Origin: Acidovorax_G sp046289925
Lineage (GTDB): Bacteria > Pseudomonadota > Gammaproteobacteria > Burkholderiales > Burkholderiaceae_C
Reading direction: 5' to 3'
DNA length: 32,882 nt
Assembly: GCA_046289925.1 (NCBI GenBank)
Contig: JBKBUN010000014.1
Location: 1-32,882, forward strand
Every line of letters starts with the position of its first letter. Position 1 is the stretch's first letter. The translations under genes and the position numbers were made by a program. The notes beneath the pieces are model-generated. The model did no database searches, was not told where the DNA came from, and worked only from the letters and a program-made list of their open reading frames with translations. Below are positions 1 through 8,722 of this stretch, one piece after another.

Positions 1-2
1 GG

Positions 3-25
3 GCCCCATAGCCCCGCTATGGGGC
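3..25. repeat. Perfect inverted repeat at window edge, terminator-like hairpin
   Basis: Nine-base arms (gccccatag and ctatggggc) flank a five-base loop. The hairpin lies about 125 bases beyond the stop of the DUF1178 gene on the minus strand, so it could end the nuo-linked transcript. Any T-run in the minus direction would be outside the window, and no T-run follows on the plus strand. The 125 bases between it and the DUF1178 gene hold no ORF I can support. Confidence 0.45.
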
Positions 26-151
26 TGCAAACACGGCGAAAACGGTCCTCGCTGGGGCTCATGTTCGCTTTCGACGCTCCAAGTCCGACAGGCTCTTAGG
101 GTGACGCAGGAGGCCCCACCACGCCAGGGCCGCTCGGTCAGCGCCACAGGG

Positions 152-613
152 TTATTGCAGGGTCTTGCTGGCAGAAGCTGGGGTCCACAAGGGCAGGACC
201 GGAATGCCTTCTTCCAGCAGGGCCACGGCCTGCTCGGGCGAGGCCTGCCCCCGGATCAAGCGCTCCGCCGATTCACCCTGGTGAATGCTGCGGGCCTCTT
301 CTGCGAAGCGGTCGCCCACGTCCTCAGCTTCGGCAGCCACTTTGCGGGACCAGCGCAACCAGGCCGCCTGGGCGCGGCGCAGGGCCTCAAGGTGGGCTCC
401 TTCGTGGGGATGATGTGCAGGCGACTGGGCCGCTTGAGGTTCGCGTGCGCCAAGGTTCAAGCGCGGGGCGCTCAAGCGTTTGCGGATATCGGCGCTACCG
501 CACACCGGACATTGCAGCTGCTGGCATTGCAGCTGGTTCTGGAACTCGTCTTCGGAACCAAACCAGCCTTCAAACAGGTGTTGCGCTGCGCACTCAAGAT
601 CAAGCACTTTCAT
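152..613 (-). CDS. DUF1178 family protein (zinc-ribbon-like)
   Basis: A 153-aa protein of the DUF1178 family. The N-terminus (MKVLDLECAAQHLFEGWFGS) followed by CPVCGS at residues 35–40 is the family hallmark. C8, C35 and C38, perhaps with C30, form a probable metal-binding ribbon. The rest is charged, with an Ala/Arg/Glu-rich helical middle, and shows no signal peptide or membrane segment, so it should be cytoplasmic. I chose the ATG at 613 because family members begin at this MKVxDL segment; an in-frame start 12 codons upstream exists but adds unlike sequence. It lies 91 bases after the DUF2818 gene on the same strand as the nuo operon. Its biochemical function is unknown; a link to complex I rests only on position. 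Confidence 0.85.
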   Translation of the reverse strand: MKVLDLECAAQHLFEGWFGSEDEFQNQLQCQQLQCPVCGSADIRKRLSAPRLNLGAREPQAAQSPAHHPHEGAHLEALRRAQAAWLRWSRKVAAEAEDVGDRFAEEARSIHQGESAERLIRGQASPEQAVALLEEGIPVLPLWTPASASKTLQ

Positions 614-704
614 GGCGATGCCTTGGCAGGCCTTGGCGCCTGCGGTCAATCAGTCGGGCCTGTGCTGCCGCCCGGTGACGGTACGGGTACAGCCAGCACG
701 CGGC

Positions 705-1013
705 TCAGACAGGCGTCCGTTGGGCCAAGTAGCGATAAACGAAGCCTGGAAAAGCCAGCGTGAGGAACAAGGAAGCAGTCACCACGTAAAACTCCCAGCC
801 TTGGGGCGCGTTCTGGCCTGCACGGCGCTCCAACAAATAGCCCAGAGCCCCCACCACCCCGTACCAGAACATGAGCTCCAGCAGATGCACCCACAAGGCC
901 TTGCGGGGCGACATGACAGGGCCGAGGGCCAGCAGCCGCTGGTTGATGAATGGCAGATTCGCTCCCAGCAAAGCGCAGACGATCACCAGCCAGATAGCCC
1001 CCGTCTGTGACAT
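705..1013 (-). CDS. DUF2818 family small membrane protein
   Basis: A 102-aa hydrophobic protein matching the DUF2818 family as I recognise it from betaproteobacteria, where it follows nuoN. Three hydrophobic stretches are visible: roughly residues 5–24, 40–60 and 75–95. Between them are short polar loops, including NQRLL after the first and LERRAGQ after the second. The start at 1013 (MSQTGAIW) lies 28 bases past the nuoN stop. The longer upstream frame would run into nuoN and adds a non-conserved Arg/Pro tail, so I rejected it. Function is unknown. Close coupling to nuoN suggests co-transcription with complex I and possibly a role in its assembly or membrane environment, which is inference. 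Confidence 0.85.
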   Translation of the reverse strand: MSQTGAIWLVIVCALLGANLPFINQRLLALGPVMSPRKALWVHLLELMFWYGVVGALGYLLERRAGQNAPQGWEFYVVTASLFLTLAFPGFVYRYLAQRTPV

Positions 1014-1041
1014 GGCAGATCGAGCTACGGACGCTTGTGGC

Positions 1042-2535
1042 TCAGCTGGAAAGCGAACGCACGATGGCGTCTGCACACAACGCCATCAGGCCACCCGGCA
1101 TCAGACCGAGGATGAGCACCAGCGCACCATTGATCGTCAGTACCACCCGCACATCGGCGGATCCTGCCACCGTGGTGGCGGTCAGGGGTGCGTCGAAGTA
1201 CATGACCTTCACCACCCGCAGGTAGTAGAACGCGCCAATCAGCGACATGATCACGGCAAACACTGCCAGCGCCAGATGGGCCGTGGAGCCCGAGGCCACA
1301 AGCGCTTGAAGCACCGACAGCTTGGCGTAAAAGCCCACCAGCGGCGGAATACCAGCCATGGAGAACAAGCACACCGCCATCACGCCTGCATACAGCGGGC
1401 TGCGCTGATTGAGTCCAGCCAGGTCGGCAATCTCTTCGCTTTCAAAGCCTTCCCGGGCCATCAACAAAATGACACCGAAGCTGGCCAGCGCCGTGAGCAC
1501 ATACGTCACAACGTAGAACATGGCGGCGCTGTAGGCGTTTTCAGCGGCCACAGCGTCCACATTGCCCTGCACCACGCCCGACATCATGCCCAGCAGCACA
1601 AAGCCCATTTGCGAGATGGTCGAGTACGCAAACATACGCTTAAGGTTGGTCTGCGCAATGGCCGCCAGATTGCCCACCAAGAGCGAACCAATGGCCAGCA
1701 CCCCAAGCATCTGCTGCCAATCAATCGCCAGGGGTAGCAACCCATCGACCAGCAGGCGCATGGTGATGGCGAAGGCCGCCAGCTTGGGAGCACCGCCAAT
1801 CATGGCCGTGATGGCCGTTGGAGCGCCCTGGTACACATCAGGCACCCACATGTGGAAGGGTACAACTCCCAGCTTGAATGCCAAACCCGCCACCACGAAG
1901 ACCAGACCGAACACCAGCACCTGGTGCTTGATCTGCCCGGCATTGACGGACTTGAAGACCTGGCCAATATCGAGCGAGCCGGTAGCGCCATACACCATCG
2001 ACAGGCCGTACAGCAGGAAACCACTGGCCATGGCCCCCAGCACAAAATACTTCATGGCCGCTTCGGTGGCCACGACGTGGTCGCGGCGCAAGGCCACCAG
2101 CGCGTAACTCGAGAGCGTGAGCAGTTCCAGGCCCAGGTAGATCACGAGCAGGTTGTTGCCCGAGATCATGATGAACATACCGAGCAGCGCAAACATGGAC
2201 AGCGTGAACAGTTCGCCACCACGCAGCATGTCGCGGTCTGCAGCATAGGGGCGGCCATACACCAGCGTCACCATCATGGCCACAGTGGCAAAGCACTTGA
2301 GCCAGTTGCCCATGGCATCGCTCACGACCATGTTGCCAAAACCGTAAAAGGTATTGCCACTGCTGGCGTACGTGGCCTGCAAGACGGCCACCACGGCCAG
2401 CGTGAGCATCGTCAGCGCATAAGTGCCTGTGCGACGCGTGCTTTGCACGCCCAGATCGACCAGCGCAATCACACACGCCATGACGAGCAGGACGATTTCC
2501 GGATACACCGCCAGCCAGCTGATGTTGTCAATCAT
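1042..2535 (-). CDS. nuoN: NADH-quinone oxidoreductase subunit N
   Basis: A 497-aa polytopic inner-membrane subunit of complex I, one of the three antiporter-like proton-pumping subunits. The Mrp-type core is clear: GLELLTLSSYALVAL carries the conserved Glu of TM5, and FKLGVVPFHMWVPDVYQGAP carries the TM7 Lys and the following discontinuous helix. Further on, AYSTISQMGFVLLG is the usual TM10-region segment. Length is typical. It starts 25 bases after nuoM and is the last canonical nuo gene, followed by the DUF2818 gene. No frame disruption or missing key residue is evident. Confidence 0.97.
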   Translation of the reverse strand: MIDNISWLAVYPEIVLLVMACVIALVDLGVQSTRRTGTYALTMLTLAVVAVLQATYASSGNTFYGFGNMVVSDAMGNWLKCFATVAMMVTLVYGRPYAADRDMLRGGELFTLSMFALLGMFIMISGNNLLVIYLGLELLTLSSYALVALRRDHVVATEAAMKYFVLGAMASGFLLYGLSMVYGATGSLDIGQVFKSVNAGQIKHQVLVFGLVFVVAGLAFKLGVVPFHMWVPDVYQGAPTAITAMIGGAPKLAAFAITMRLLVDGLLPLAIDWQQMLGVLAIGSLLVGNLAAIAQTNLKRMFAYSTISQMGFVLLGMMSGVVQGNVDAVAAENAYSAAMFYVVTYVLTALASFGVILLMAREGFESEEIADLAGLNQRSPLYAGVMAVCLFSMAGIPPLVGFYAKLSVLQALVASGSTAHLALAVFAVIMSLIGAFYYLRVVKVMYFDAPLTATTVAGSADVRVVLTINGALVLILGLMPGGLMALCADAIVRSLSS

Positions 2536-2560
2536 CTCGAAGTCTCTCAGTTCGGTTGGG

Positions 2561-4036
2561 TCAGTTCAGCTTGGACAGCGCGACGTGCTTGAGCAGCTCT
2601 GCCACCGACACATTCATCACATCGGTAAACGGGCGGGGATACAGACCCATGCCGAGCACAGCCAGGGCCAGCACGACAAGGATAAAAAACTCGCGGCTGC
2701 CGATGTCGGTCAGGGCCTTCACATCGGCATTGGCCACAGGGCCCAGGTACACACGCTTGAACATCCAAAGCGTGTAGGCTGCGCCGAAGATCAAAGCCGT
2801 GGCGGCGGCCACACCTACCCAGAAGTTGGCCTTCACAGCCGCCAGGATCACCATCCACTCGCCGACGAAACCCGCGGTGCCCGGCAGACCGCAGTTGGCC
2901 ATAGCAAACAGCAACGCAAACGCAGTGAAATTCGGCATGGTGTTCACCACACCGCCGTAAGAAGCAATTTCACGCGAGTGCACACGGTCGTAAAGCACCC
3001 CGATCGACAGGAACATGGCGCCCGAGACGAAGCCATGGGCGATCATCTGTACCAGGCCACCGGACACTCCAAGATCATTGAAGATGAAGAAGCCGAGGGT
3101 CACAAACCCCATGTGGGCCACCGAGGAATAGGCCACCAGCTTTTTCATGTCTTTCTGGACCATGGCCACCAGGCCCACGTACATCACAGCGACCAGCGAC
3201 AGCGCGATCATCAGCCAAGCCCACTCGCGCGCTGCATCGGGTGCCACTGGCATCGAAAACCGCAGGAACCCGTAAGCGCCAAGCTTGAGCATGATGGCGG
3301 CCAGCACCGCAGAGCCGCCAGTGGGCGCTTCCACGTGCACATCGGGCAGCCATGTATGCACCGGCCACATAGGCACCTTCACAGCGAATGCGGCAAAGAA
3401 CGCGAAGAACAGCAGCGTCTGGGCGGTAGAGGCCAGCGGCAGCTTGTGCCACGTCTGGATATCGAAGCTGCCACCCGACTGGTTGTACAGGTAGATCAAC
3501 GCGACCAGCATCAGCAGCGAGCCCAGCAGGGTGTACAGAAAGAACTTGAACGCTGCGTAGATACGGTTTGGGCCGCCCCAGATGCCGATGATCAGGTACA
3601 TCGGGATCAGCGTGGCTTCGAAAAACACATAGAACAGCATGCCATCTGCTGCTGCGAACACGCCGATCATCAGACCCGACAGGATCAGGAAGGCCCCCAT
3701 GTACTGGTTCACACGTTCGGTGATCGACTCCCAGGACGCCAGCACCACGATGACGGTGATGAAGGCCGTCAGTGGCACGAACCAGAACGAGATGCCATCC
3801 ACGCCCAGGTGGTAGTGCACGTTGAAACGCTCGATCCACACCGCCTTCTCGACGAATTGCAGGGCGGCCGACGTGTTGTCAAAACCTGCGTACAGCGGCA
3901 GGGTGACCAGCAGGCCGATCAAGGCCCCGACGAGGGCGATCCAGCGGACGGCACGCGCGTGCTCGTCTCGCCCGAAGGCCAGCAGTAATGCACCGAAGGC
4001 GATCGGCGTCCAGATGGCCAGACTCAACAGTCCCAT
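2561..4036 (-). CDS. nuoM: NADH-quinone oxidoreductase subunit M
   Basis: A 491-aa antiporter-like membrane subunit of complex I that drives proton translocation. FFEATLIPMYLIIG holds the essential TM5 Glu. AVKVPMWPVHTWLPDVHVEA holds the TM7 Lys and the broken-helix motif, and the segment with AAIMLKLGAYGFLRF follows. AYSSVAHMGFVTLG is the expected later helix. About 14 transmembrane segments fit the hydrophobicity. The ATG at 4036 has AGGAG about ten bases upstream. The gene lies 13 bases after nuoL and 25 before nuoN, consistent with one transcript. Confidence 0.97.
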   Translation of the reverse strand: MGLLSLAIWTPIAFGALLLAFGRDEHARAVRWIALVGALIGLLVTLPLYAGFDNTSAALQFVEKAVWIERFNVHYHLGVDGISFWFVPLTAFITVIVVLASWESITERVNQYMGAFLILSGLMIGVFAAADGMLFYVFFEATLIPMYLIIGIWGGPNRIYAAFKFFLYTLLGSLLMLVALIYLYNQSGGSFDIQTWHKLPLASTAQTLLFFAFFAAFAVKVPMWPVHTWLPDVHVEAPTGGSAVLAAIMLKLGAYGFLRFSMPVAPDAAREWAWLMIALSLVAVMYVGLVAMVQKDMKKLVAYSSVAHMGFVTLGFFIFNDLGVSGGLVQMIAHGFVSGAMFLSIGVLYDRVHSREIASYGGVVNTMPNFTAFALLFAMANCGLPGTAGFVGEWMVILAAVKANFWVGVAAATALIFGAAYTLWMFKRVYLGPVANADVKALTDIGSREFFILVVLALAVLGMGLYPRPFTDVMNVSVAELLKHVALSKLN

Positions 4037-4049
4037 TTTTCTTGTTCTC

Positions 4050-6062
4050 CTACTTGTTGAGCCATACGAAATAGGTCATCAACACAAACACGCCCAGGAT
4101 CATGACCAGTGCGTAGTGGTACAGATAGCCCGACTGGAACCAGCGCACCAGCCCGGAAATCCATCCCACCATCCTCCATGAACCGTTGACCACCGCCCCA
4201 TCGATCAGCGCCTGGTCGCCAGCTTTCCAGAGGCCTAGGCCCAACGCTCGCGCTCCGCGGGCGATGATGTTCTCGTTGATCCAGTCGAGGTAGTACTTGT
4301 TTTCCAGCAGTGTGTAGATCGGCTGCACGCGCGCCTTGATCGCAGCAGGCAATGCGGGCTTCACCATGTACATGTAGTACGCGAGTGCAACACCCGCCAG
4401 GGCCAACCAGAACGGAGGCGTCTGCAAGCCGTGCAGCGCCATGCCAACCGGCGTAGAGAACACCTTGGCAAGCTCTGCCATGGCGGGGTGCTTGGCGGCA
4501 TCCACAAAGATCACGCCCTTGAAGAAATCGCCAAACAGCATCGGCTGTATGAACAGGAAACCGATGATGACCGAAGGCACTGCCAGCAGGATGAGCGGAG
4601 CCGTCACCACCCAAGGCGACTCGTGTGGCGCATGGTGATCGTCGTGATGGTCGTGGCCGTGGTGAGCGTCCGGATTCTGGTCAAACCGCTCCTTGCCATG
4701 GAAGACCAGAAAGTACATCCGGAACGAGTAGAACGCCGTCACGAACACACCGGCCAGAACCGCATAGTACGCCAGGCCGGCCGCTGGCAGCCGGCTGAAG
4801 TGCACCGCCTCGATGATGCTGTCCTTGGAGTAGAAACCCGAGAACAGAGGTGTTCCGATCAGCGCCAGCGAACCCAGCAAGGACGTGATCCAAGTGATCG
4901 GCATGTACTTGCGCACGCCACCCATCCAGCGGATGTCCTGGTTGTGGTGCATGCCCATGATGACGGAGCCGGCCGCAAGGAACAGCAGAGCTTTGAAGAA
5001 AGCGTGCGTCATAAGATGAAACACGGCCACCGAGTACGCAGATGCCCCAAGTGCCACAGTCATATAACCAAGCTGCGACAGGGTCGAATAGGCCACCACA
5101 CGCTTGATGTCGTTCTGGATAATGCCCAGGAAGCCCATGAACAGCGCCGTGATCGCACCGATGACCAAAATGAAGTTCAGCGCGGTATCAGACAGCTCGA
5201 ACACAGGCGACATGCGGGCCACCATGAAGATGCCGGCCGTGACCATGGTGGCGGCATGAATGAGCGCCGAGATCGGAGTCGGGCCTTCCATCGAATCTGG
5301 CAGCCACACATGCAGGGGAAACTGCGCGCTCTTGCCCATGGCGCCGATGAACAGACAGATGCAGATCACCGTCACGAGCATCCAGCTCGTCCCCGGAAAC
5401 TGCATCCCCGCGAGATCACCCGTCTTGGCGAAGATTTCGCCGTAGTTCAACGTTCCGGCGAAGGCGGCAATCAGGCCAATGCCCAGAATGAAGCCAAAGT
5501 CACCCACCCGGTTGACCAGGAAAGCCTTCATGTTGGCGAAGATCGCTGTCGGCTTGTTGAACCAGAAGCCAATCAGCAGATACGAGACCAGGCCTACCGC
5601 CTCCCAGCCAAAAAACAGCTGCAGCAGGTTGTTGCTCATGACCAGCATGAGCATCGAAAAGGTGAACAGCGAGATGTAGGCGAAGAAACGGTTGTAGCCC
5701 TGGTCTTCTTCCATGTAGCCGATGGTGTAGATGTGCACCATCAACGACACGAACGTCACGACCACCATCATCATGGCGGTCAGGCTGTCCACCAGGAAGC
5801 CTACCTCCATCTTCAGGTTGCCCACCACCATCCAGGTGTAGAGCGTTTCGTTGAAGTAGGCACCATCCACTGCAACGTTCTTGAGCGTCGCGGCAGACAG
5901 GATGAACGACACCAGGACACCCAAGATCGTGAAGCTGTGACTCAGACGGCGTCCGATCCAGTTGCCGCCCAGGGTGGTGCCGAAGATGCCCGCGAGGGCT
6001 GAACCCACGAGCGGCGCCAGCGGCACGGCCAGCAGCGTGGAAGCATTTAGGGTTTGACTCAT
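4050..6062 (-). CDS. nuoL: NADH-quinone oxidoreductase subunit L
   Basis: A 670-aa distal antiporter-like subunit of complex I with the long C-terminal lateral helix region. The N-terminal half has GWEAVGLVSYLLIGFW (TM5 Glu) and GKSAQFPLHVWLPDSMEGP (TM7 Lys plus broken helix), then HAATMVTAGIFMVARM. A cytoplasmic or periplasmic loop at about residues 465–485 is strikingly rich in His and Asp. The start at 6062 (MSQTLNASTL) follows nuoK by 31 bases. The longer open frame overlaps nuoK entirely out of frame and is Ser/Arg-rich, so it is not used. Length is slightly above the E. coli protein, as expected from the His-rich loop. Confidence 0.97.
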   Translation of the reverse strand: MSQTLNASTLLAVPLAPLVGSALAGIFGTTLGGNWIGRRLSHSFTILGVLVSFILSAATLKNVAVDGAYFNETLYTWMVVGNLKMEVGFLVDSLTAMMMVVVTFVSLMVHIYTIGYMEEDQGYNRFFAYISLFTFSMLMLVMSNNLLQLFFGWEAVGLVSYLLIGFWFNKPTAIFANMKAFLVNRVGDFGFILGIGLIAAFAGTLNYGEIFAKTGDLAGMQFPGTSWMLVTVICICLFIGAMGKSAQFPLHVWLPDSMEGPTPISALIHAATMVTAGIFMVARMSPVFELSDTALNFILVIGAITALFMGFLGIIQNDIKRVVAYSTLSQLGYMTVALGASAYSVAVFHLMTHAFFKALLFLAAGSVIMGMHHNQDIRWMGGVRKYMPITWITSLLGSLALIGTPLFSGFYSKDSIIEAVHFSRLPAAGLAYYAVLAGVFVTAFYSFRMYFLVFHGKERFDQNPDAHHGHDHHDDHHAPHESPWVVTAPLILLAVPSVIIGFLFIQPMLFGDFFKGVIFVDAAKHPAMAELAKVFSTPVGMALHGLQTPPFWLALAGVALAYYMYMVKPALPAAIKARVQPIYTLLENKYYLDWINENIIARGARALGLGLWKAGDQALIDGAVVNGSWRMVGWISGLVRWFQSGYLYHYALVMILGVFVLMTYFVWLNK

Positions 6063-6093
6063 GCTGGAGAACCTAGAAGTACGCTTGGCCTGC

Positions 6094-6402
6094 TCAGCCC
6101 TTGAGGGTGTTGAGATCTTCCGCGTTGATGGAAGTCTTGTTGCGGAAGAGCAGCACGAGGATGGCCAAACCGATGGCCGATTCGGCTGCAGCAACCGTGA
6201 GAATGAAAAACACGAACACCTGCCCGTGCATGTCGCCCAGGTAGTGGGAGAAGGCCACAAAGTTCATGTTCACAGCCAGCAGCATCAGTTCGATGGCCAT
6301 CAACAGCACGATCAGATTCTTGCGGTTGAGAAAGATGCCGACCACCGAGATCGCGAACAGCATCGCGCCCAGCGACAGGTAATGCCCAAGTGTGAGTGTC
6401 AT
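6094..6402 (-). CDS. nuoK: NADH-quinone oxidoreductase subunit K
   Basis: A 102-aa membrane subunit of complex I, homologous to mitochondrial ND4L, with three transmembrane helices. The two conserved buried glutamates of the proton path are present: E38 in LLMAIELMLLAVNMNFV and E74 in AAAESAIGLAILV. Its ATG overlaps the nuoJ stop in a 4-base ATGA junction (6399–6402), so translation is probably coupled to nuoJ. Length is standard. Confidence 0.97.
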   Translation of the reverse strand: MTLTLGHYLSLGAMLFAISVVGIFLNRKNLIVLLMAIELMLLAVNMNFVAFSHYLGDMHGQVFVFFILTVAAAESAIGLAILVLLFRNKTSINAEDLNTLKG

Positions 6403-7070
6403 GCCTTCTTATCCTCCGATTGCACACCAGTCTCGGCCACCAGCTCAGGCGCCTTCTGGGTGGGTGCCATACGGACCATTTCCAGCCGGTCCTGGGCGCG
6501 CACGCGGATCTGCTCGGACGGATTCATGGTCTTGCTGTCCTTGCGCTGGCGCAGCGTCAGGGCAATGGCCGAAATCATGGCCACCAGCAGGATGACGGCC
6601 GCCACCTGCACTGGATACAAGTATTCGGTGTACAGCAGAATGCCCAGAGCCTTGGTGTTGGATACCTGCACCGCCTTGCCGACGGCATCGACCGTGGCTG
6701 CGATAGTCTTGGACTCGTCCACGCCACCGAAGGCCCCCATGAGCATGGCCGCCATTTCAAAAGCGATCAGCGCTCCGATGGCGGCTGCCAGCGGGAAGTG
6801 CTTCCAAAAACCCTTGCGCACGGTGTCGATATGGATATCCAGCATCATCACCACGAACAGGAACAGCACCATCACGGCGCCCAGATACACAAGCACCAGA
6901 GCGATCGCGAGGAATTCGGCTTTGAGCAGCATCCAGACCGCAGCCGCCTGCGCAAACGCCAGGATCAAATACAACACCGCGTGCACGGGATTGCGCGCAG
7001 TAATGACGCGGAAGGCTGCGAACAACAGCACTGCCGAGAAGAAAAAGAAAAAACCGGTCTTGACGTCCAT
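6399..7070 (-). CDS. nuoJ: NADH-quinone oxidoreductase subunit J
   Basis: A 223-aa membrane subunit of complex I (ND6 homologue). The start region MDVKTGFFFFFSAVLLFAAF and the segment containing NPVHAVLYLILAFAQAAAVW are typical. The VYLGAVMVLFLFVVMMLDI helix is the one that carries the pi-bulge in structures of this subunit. Five transmembrane helices are expected, followed by a polar C-terminal tail of roughly 45 residues ending SEDKKA. It follows nuoI by 44 bases, the widest gap inside the nuo genes, and overlaps nuoK by 4 bases. Confidence 0.96.
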   Translation of the reverse strand: MDVKTGFFFFFSAVLLFAAFRVITARNPVHAVLYLILAFAQAAAVWMLLKAEFLAIALVLVYLGAVMVLFLFVVMMLDIHIDTVRKGFWKHFPLAAAIGALIAFEMAAMLMGAFGGVDESKTIAATVDAVGKAVQVSNTKALGILLYTEYLYPVQVAAVILLVAMISAIALTLRQRKDSKTMNPSEQIRVRAQDRLEMVRMAPTQKAPELVAETGVQSEDKKA

Positions 7071-7114
7071 GGATCGCTCTTTGTCGATGATCAGGGGCGG
7101 TACTCGACTGAAGC

Positions 7115-7627
7115 TCAGCGGTACTTCGCATCGGCCGCCTTCGCGGCAGCGATCTGCTGTTCATAGCGGTCACCCACCGCCAGTAGCATGTCTTTGGTGA
7201 AGTACAGATCGCCACGCTTTTCACCGTGGTATTCAAAGATCTGTGTCTCCACAATGGAATCGACCGGGCAGCTTTCCTCGCAGAAGCCGCAGAAGATGCA
7301 TTTGGTCAGGTCGATGTCGTAGCGGGTCGTACGGCGGGAACCATCCTCACGCACGTCGCTCTCGATGGTGATTGCAAGCGCCGGGCATACGGCCTCGCAC
7401 AGCTTGCAGGCAATACAACGCTCTTCGCCGTTTTCATAACGGCGCAAGGCGTGCAAGCCTCTGAAGCGCGGCGACAGCGGCGTCTTTTCTTCGGGAAACT
7501 GAACCGTCACCTTGCGACGGAAAGCGTAACGACCCGTCAAGGCCATACCCTTGAAGAGTTCCACCAGCATGAAGCTCTTGAGGAAATCCTTGACAGAAAA
7601 AGGAGCGGCGGAAACGGCAGCGGTCAT
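7115..7627 (-). CDS. nuoI: NADH-quinone oxidoreductase subunit I (two 4Fe-4S)
   Basis: A 170-aa ferredoxin-like subunit of the complex I peripheral arm that carries clusters N6a and N6b between NuoG and NuoB. Both cluster motifs are intact: C71, C74, C77, C81 and C110, C113, C116, C120, in CIACKLCEAVCP and CIFCGFCEESCP. The N-terminal amphipathic segment (SVKDFLKSFMLVELFKGMAL) would sit on the membrane arm. Length is typical of the proteobacterial and mitochondrial-like form. It begins 12 bases after nuoH. Confidence 0.97.
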   Translation of the reverse strand: MTAAVSAAPFSVKDFLKSFMLVELFKGMALTGRYAFRRKVTVQFPEEKTPLSPRFRGLHALRRYENGEERCIACKLCEAVCPALAITIESDVREDGSRRTTRYDIDLTKCIFCGFCEESCPVDSIVETQIFEYHGEKRGDLYFTKDMLLAVGDRYEQQIAAAKAADAKYR

Positions 7628-7639
7628 CGGGATACCTGC

Positions 7640-8722
7640 TTACTTCCAGATGTTCCAGGGCGAGAGCAACCACCCACCCACAATGAGCAGCCACACCAAG
7701 GTGACAGGAATGAAAATCTTCCAGCCCAGACGCATGATCTGGTCGTAACGGAAGCGCGGGAAAGTCGCCCGGATCCAGATGAACATGGAGACGACCAAGA
7801 AGGTCTTGATCCCCAGCCAGATCCAGCCCGGAATAGCATTGAACACAGCACTGTCAATCGGAGGCAGCCAGCCACCGAGGAACATCAACACAGCCAGAAT
7901 CGAAACGAGCCACATGCTGGCGTACTCCGCCAGGAAGAAGATCGCAAACCCCATGCCCGAGTACTCGACCATGTGACCTGCCACGATTTCTGCTTCGCCT
8001 TCCACCACGTCAAACGGGTGTCGGTTCGTTTCGGCAACGCCGGAGATCAGGTACACCATAAAGATCGGCAGCAGCGGCAGCCAATTCCAGGACAGGAAAT
8101 TCAGTCCGGCCTTTGCAGCAGTGCCCTGGGCCTGACCCATCACGATTTCGGTCAGATTCATGCTGCCCGACACCATGATCACCACCAGGAAGCAGAAACC
8201 CATGGCGATTTCGTAGCTCACCATTTGCGCCGAAGCGCGCAGTGCACCCAGGAACGCATACTTCGAGTTGGAGGCCCAACCCGCAATGATCACGCCATAG
8301 ACTTCGATAGAAGTGATGGCCATGATCAGCAGCAGCCCAGCGTTGACGTTGGCCAACGCGACATCAGGGCCAAAAGGCACCGCCACCCACGCAGCAAGCG
8401 CGGGCATGATCGCCATGACCGGGCCAAGTACAAACAGGCCCTTGCTCGCAGCTGCAGGCTGGATGATTTCCTTCGTCAGCAACTTGACCGCATCCGCGAT
8501 GGGTTGCAGCAGGCCCATAGGGCCGACGCGGTTAGGCCCATGACGTACCTGCATGAAACCCAGCAGCTTGCGCTCCCAGAGGGTGAGATACGCCACGGCT
8601 CCCATCAAGGGCGCCAAAATGGCCACGATCTTGAGCAGAATCCAGAGAACTGGCCATGCAGCAGCCGTCCACCAGCCGTAAGGCAGCAGGTTCAGCCCTG
8701 CACTATGGAGTGCGTCGATCAT
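7640..8722 (-). CDS. nuoH: NADH-quinone oxidoreductase subunit H
   Basis: A 360-aa membrane subunit of complex I (ND1 homologue) that forms most of the quinone-access chamber. GPNRVGPMGLLQPIADAVKL is the signature near the N-terminus, and the acidic loop with EGEAEIVAGHMVEYSGMGFA is the conserved quinone-site and E-channel loop. Eight to nine transmembrane segments are expected. The ATG at 8722 overlaps the nuoG stop by 4 bases (ATGA), which suggests coupled translation of a peripheral-arm and a membrane-arm subunit. Confidence 0.97.
   Translation of the reverse strand: MIDALHSAGLNLLPYGWWTAAAWPVLWILLKIVAILAPLMGAVAYLTLWERKLLGFMQVRHGPNRVGPMGLLQPIADAVKLLTKEIIQPAAASKGLFVLGPVMAIMPALAAWVAVPFGPDVALANVNAGLLLIMAITSIEVYGVIIAGWASNSKYAFLGALRASAQMVSYEIAMGFCFLVVIMVSGSMNLTEIVMGQAQGTAAKAGLNFLSWNWLPLLPIFMVYLISGVAETNRHPFDVVEGEAEIVAGHMVEYSGMGFAIFFLAEYASMWLVSILAVLMFLGGWLPPIDSAVFNAIPGWIWLGIKTFLVVSMFIWIRATFPRFRYDQIMRLGWKIFIPVTLVWLLIVGGWLLSPWNIWK

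Noticed and set aside
101..763. Plus-strand open frame opposite the DUF1178 gene
   Set aside because: The minus strand shows the DUF1178 hallmark cysteines; the plus frame is low-information shadow sequence.
2423..3988. Plus-strand open frame (521 codons) opposite nuoM
   Set aside because: Shadow of nuoM with extreme His/Gln/Arg content and no recognisable motif. Similar shadows lie opposite nuoL (4431–6002), nuoH and nuoI (7226–8800) and nuoF (10846–12255).
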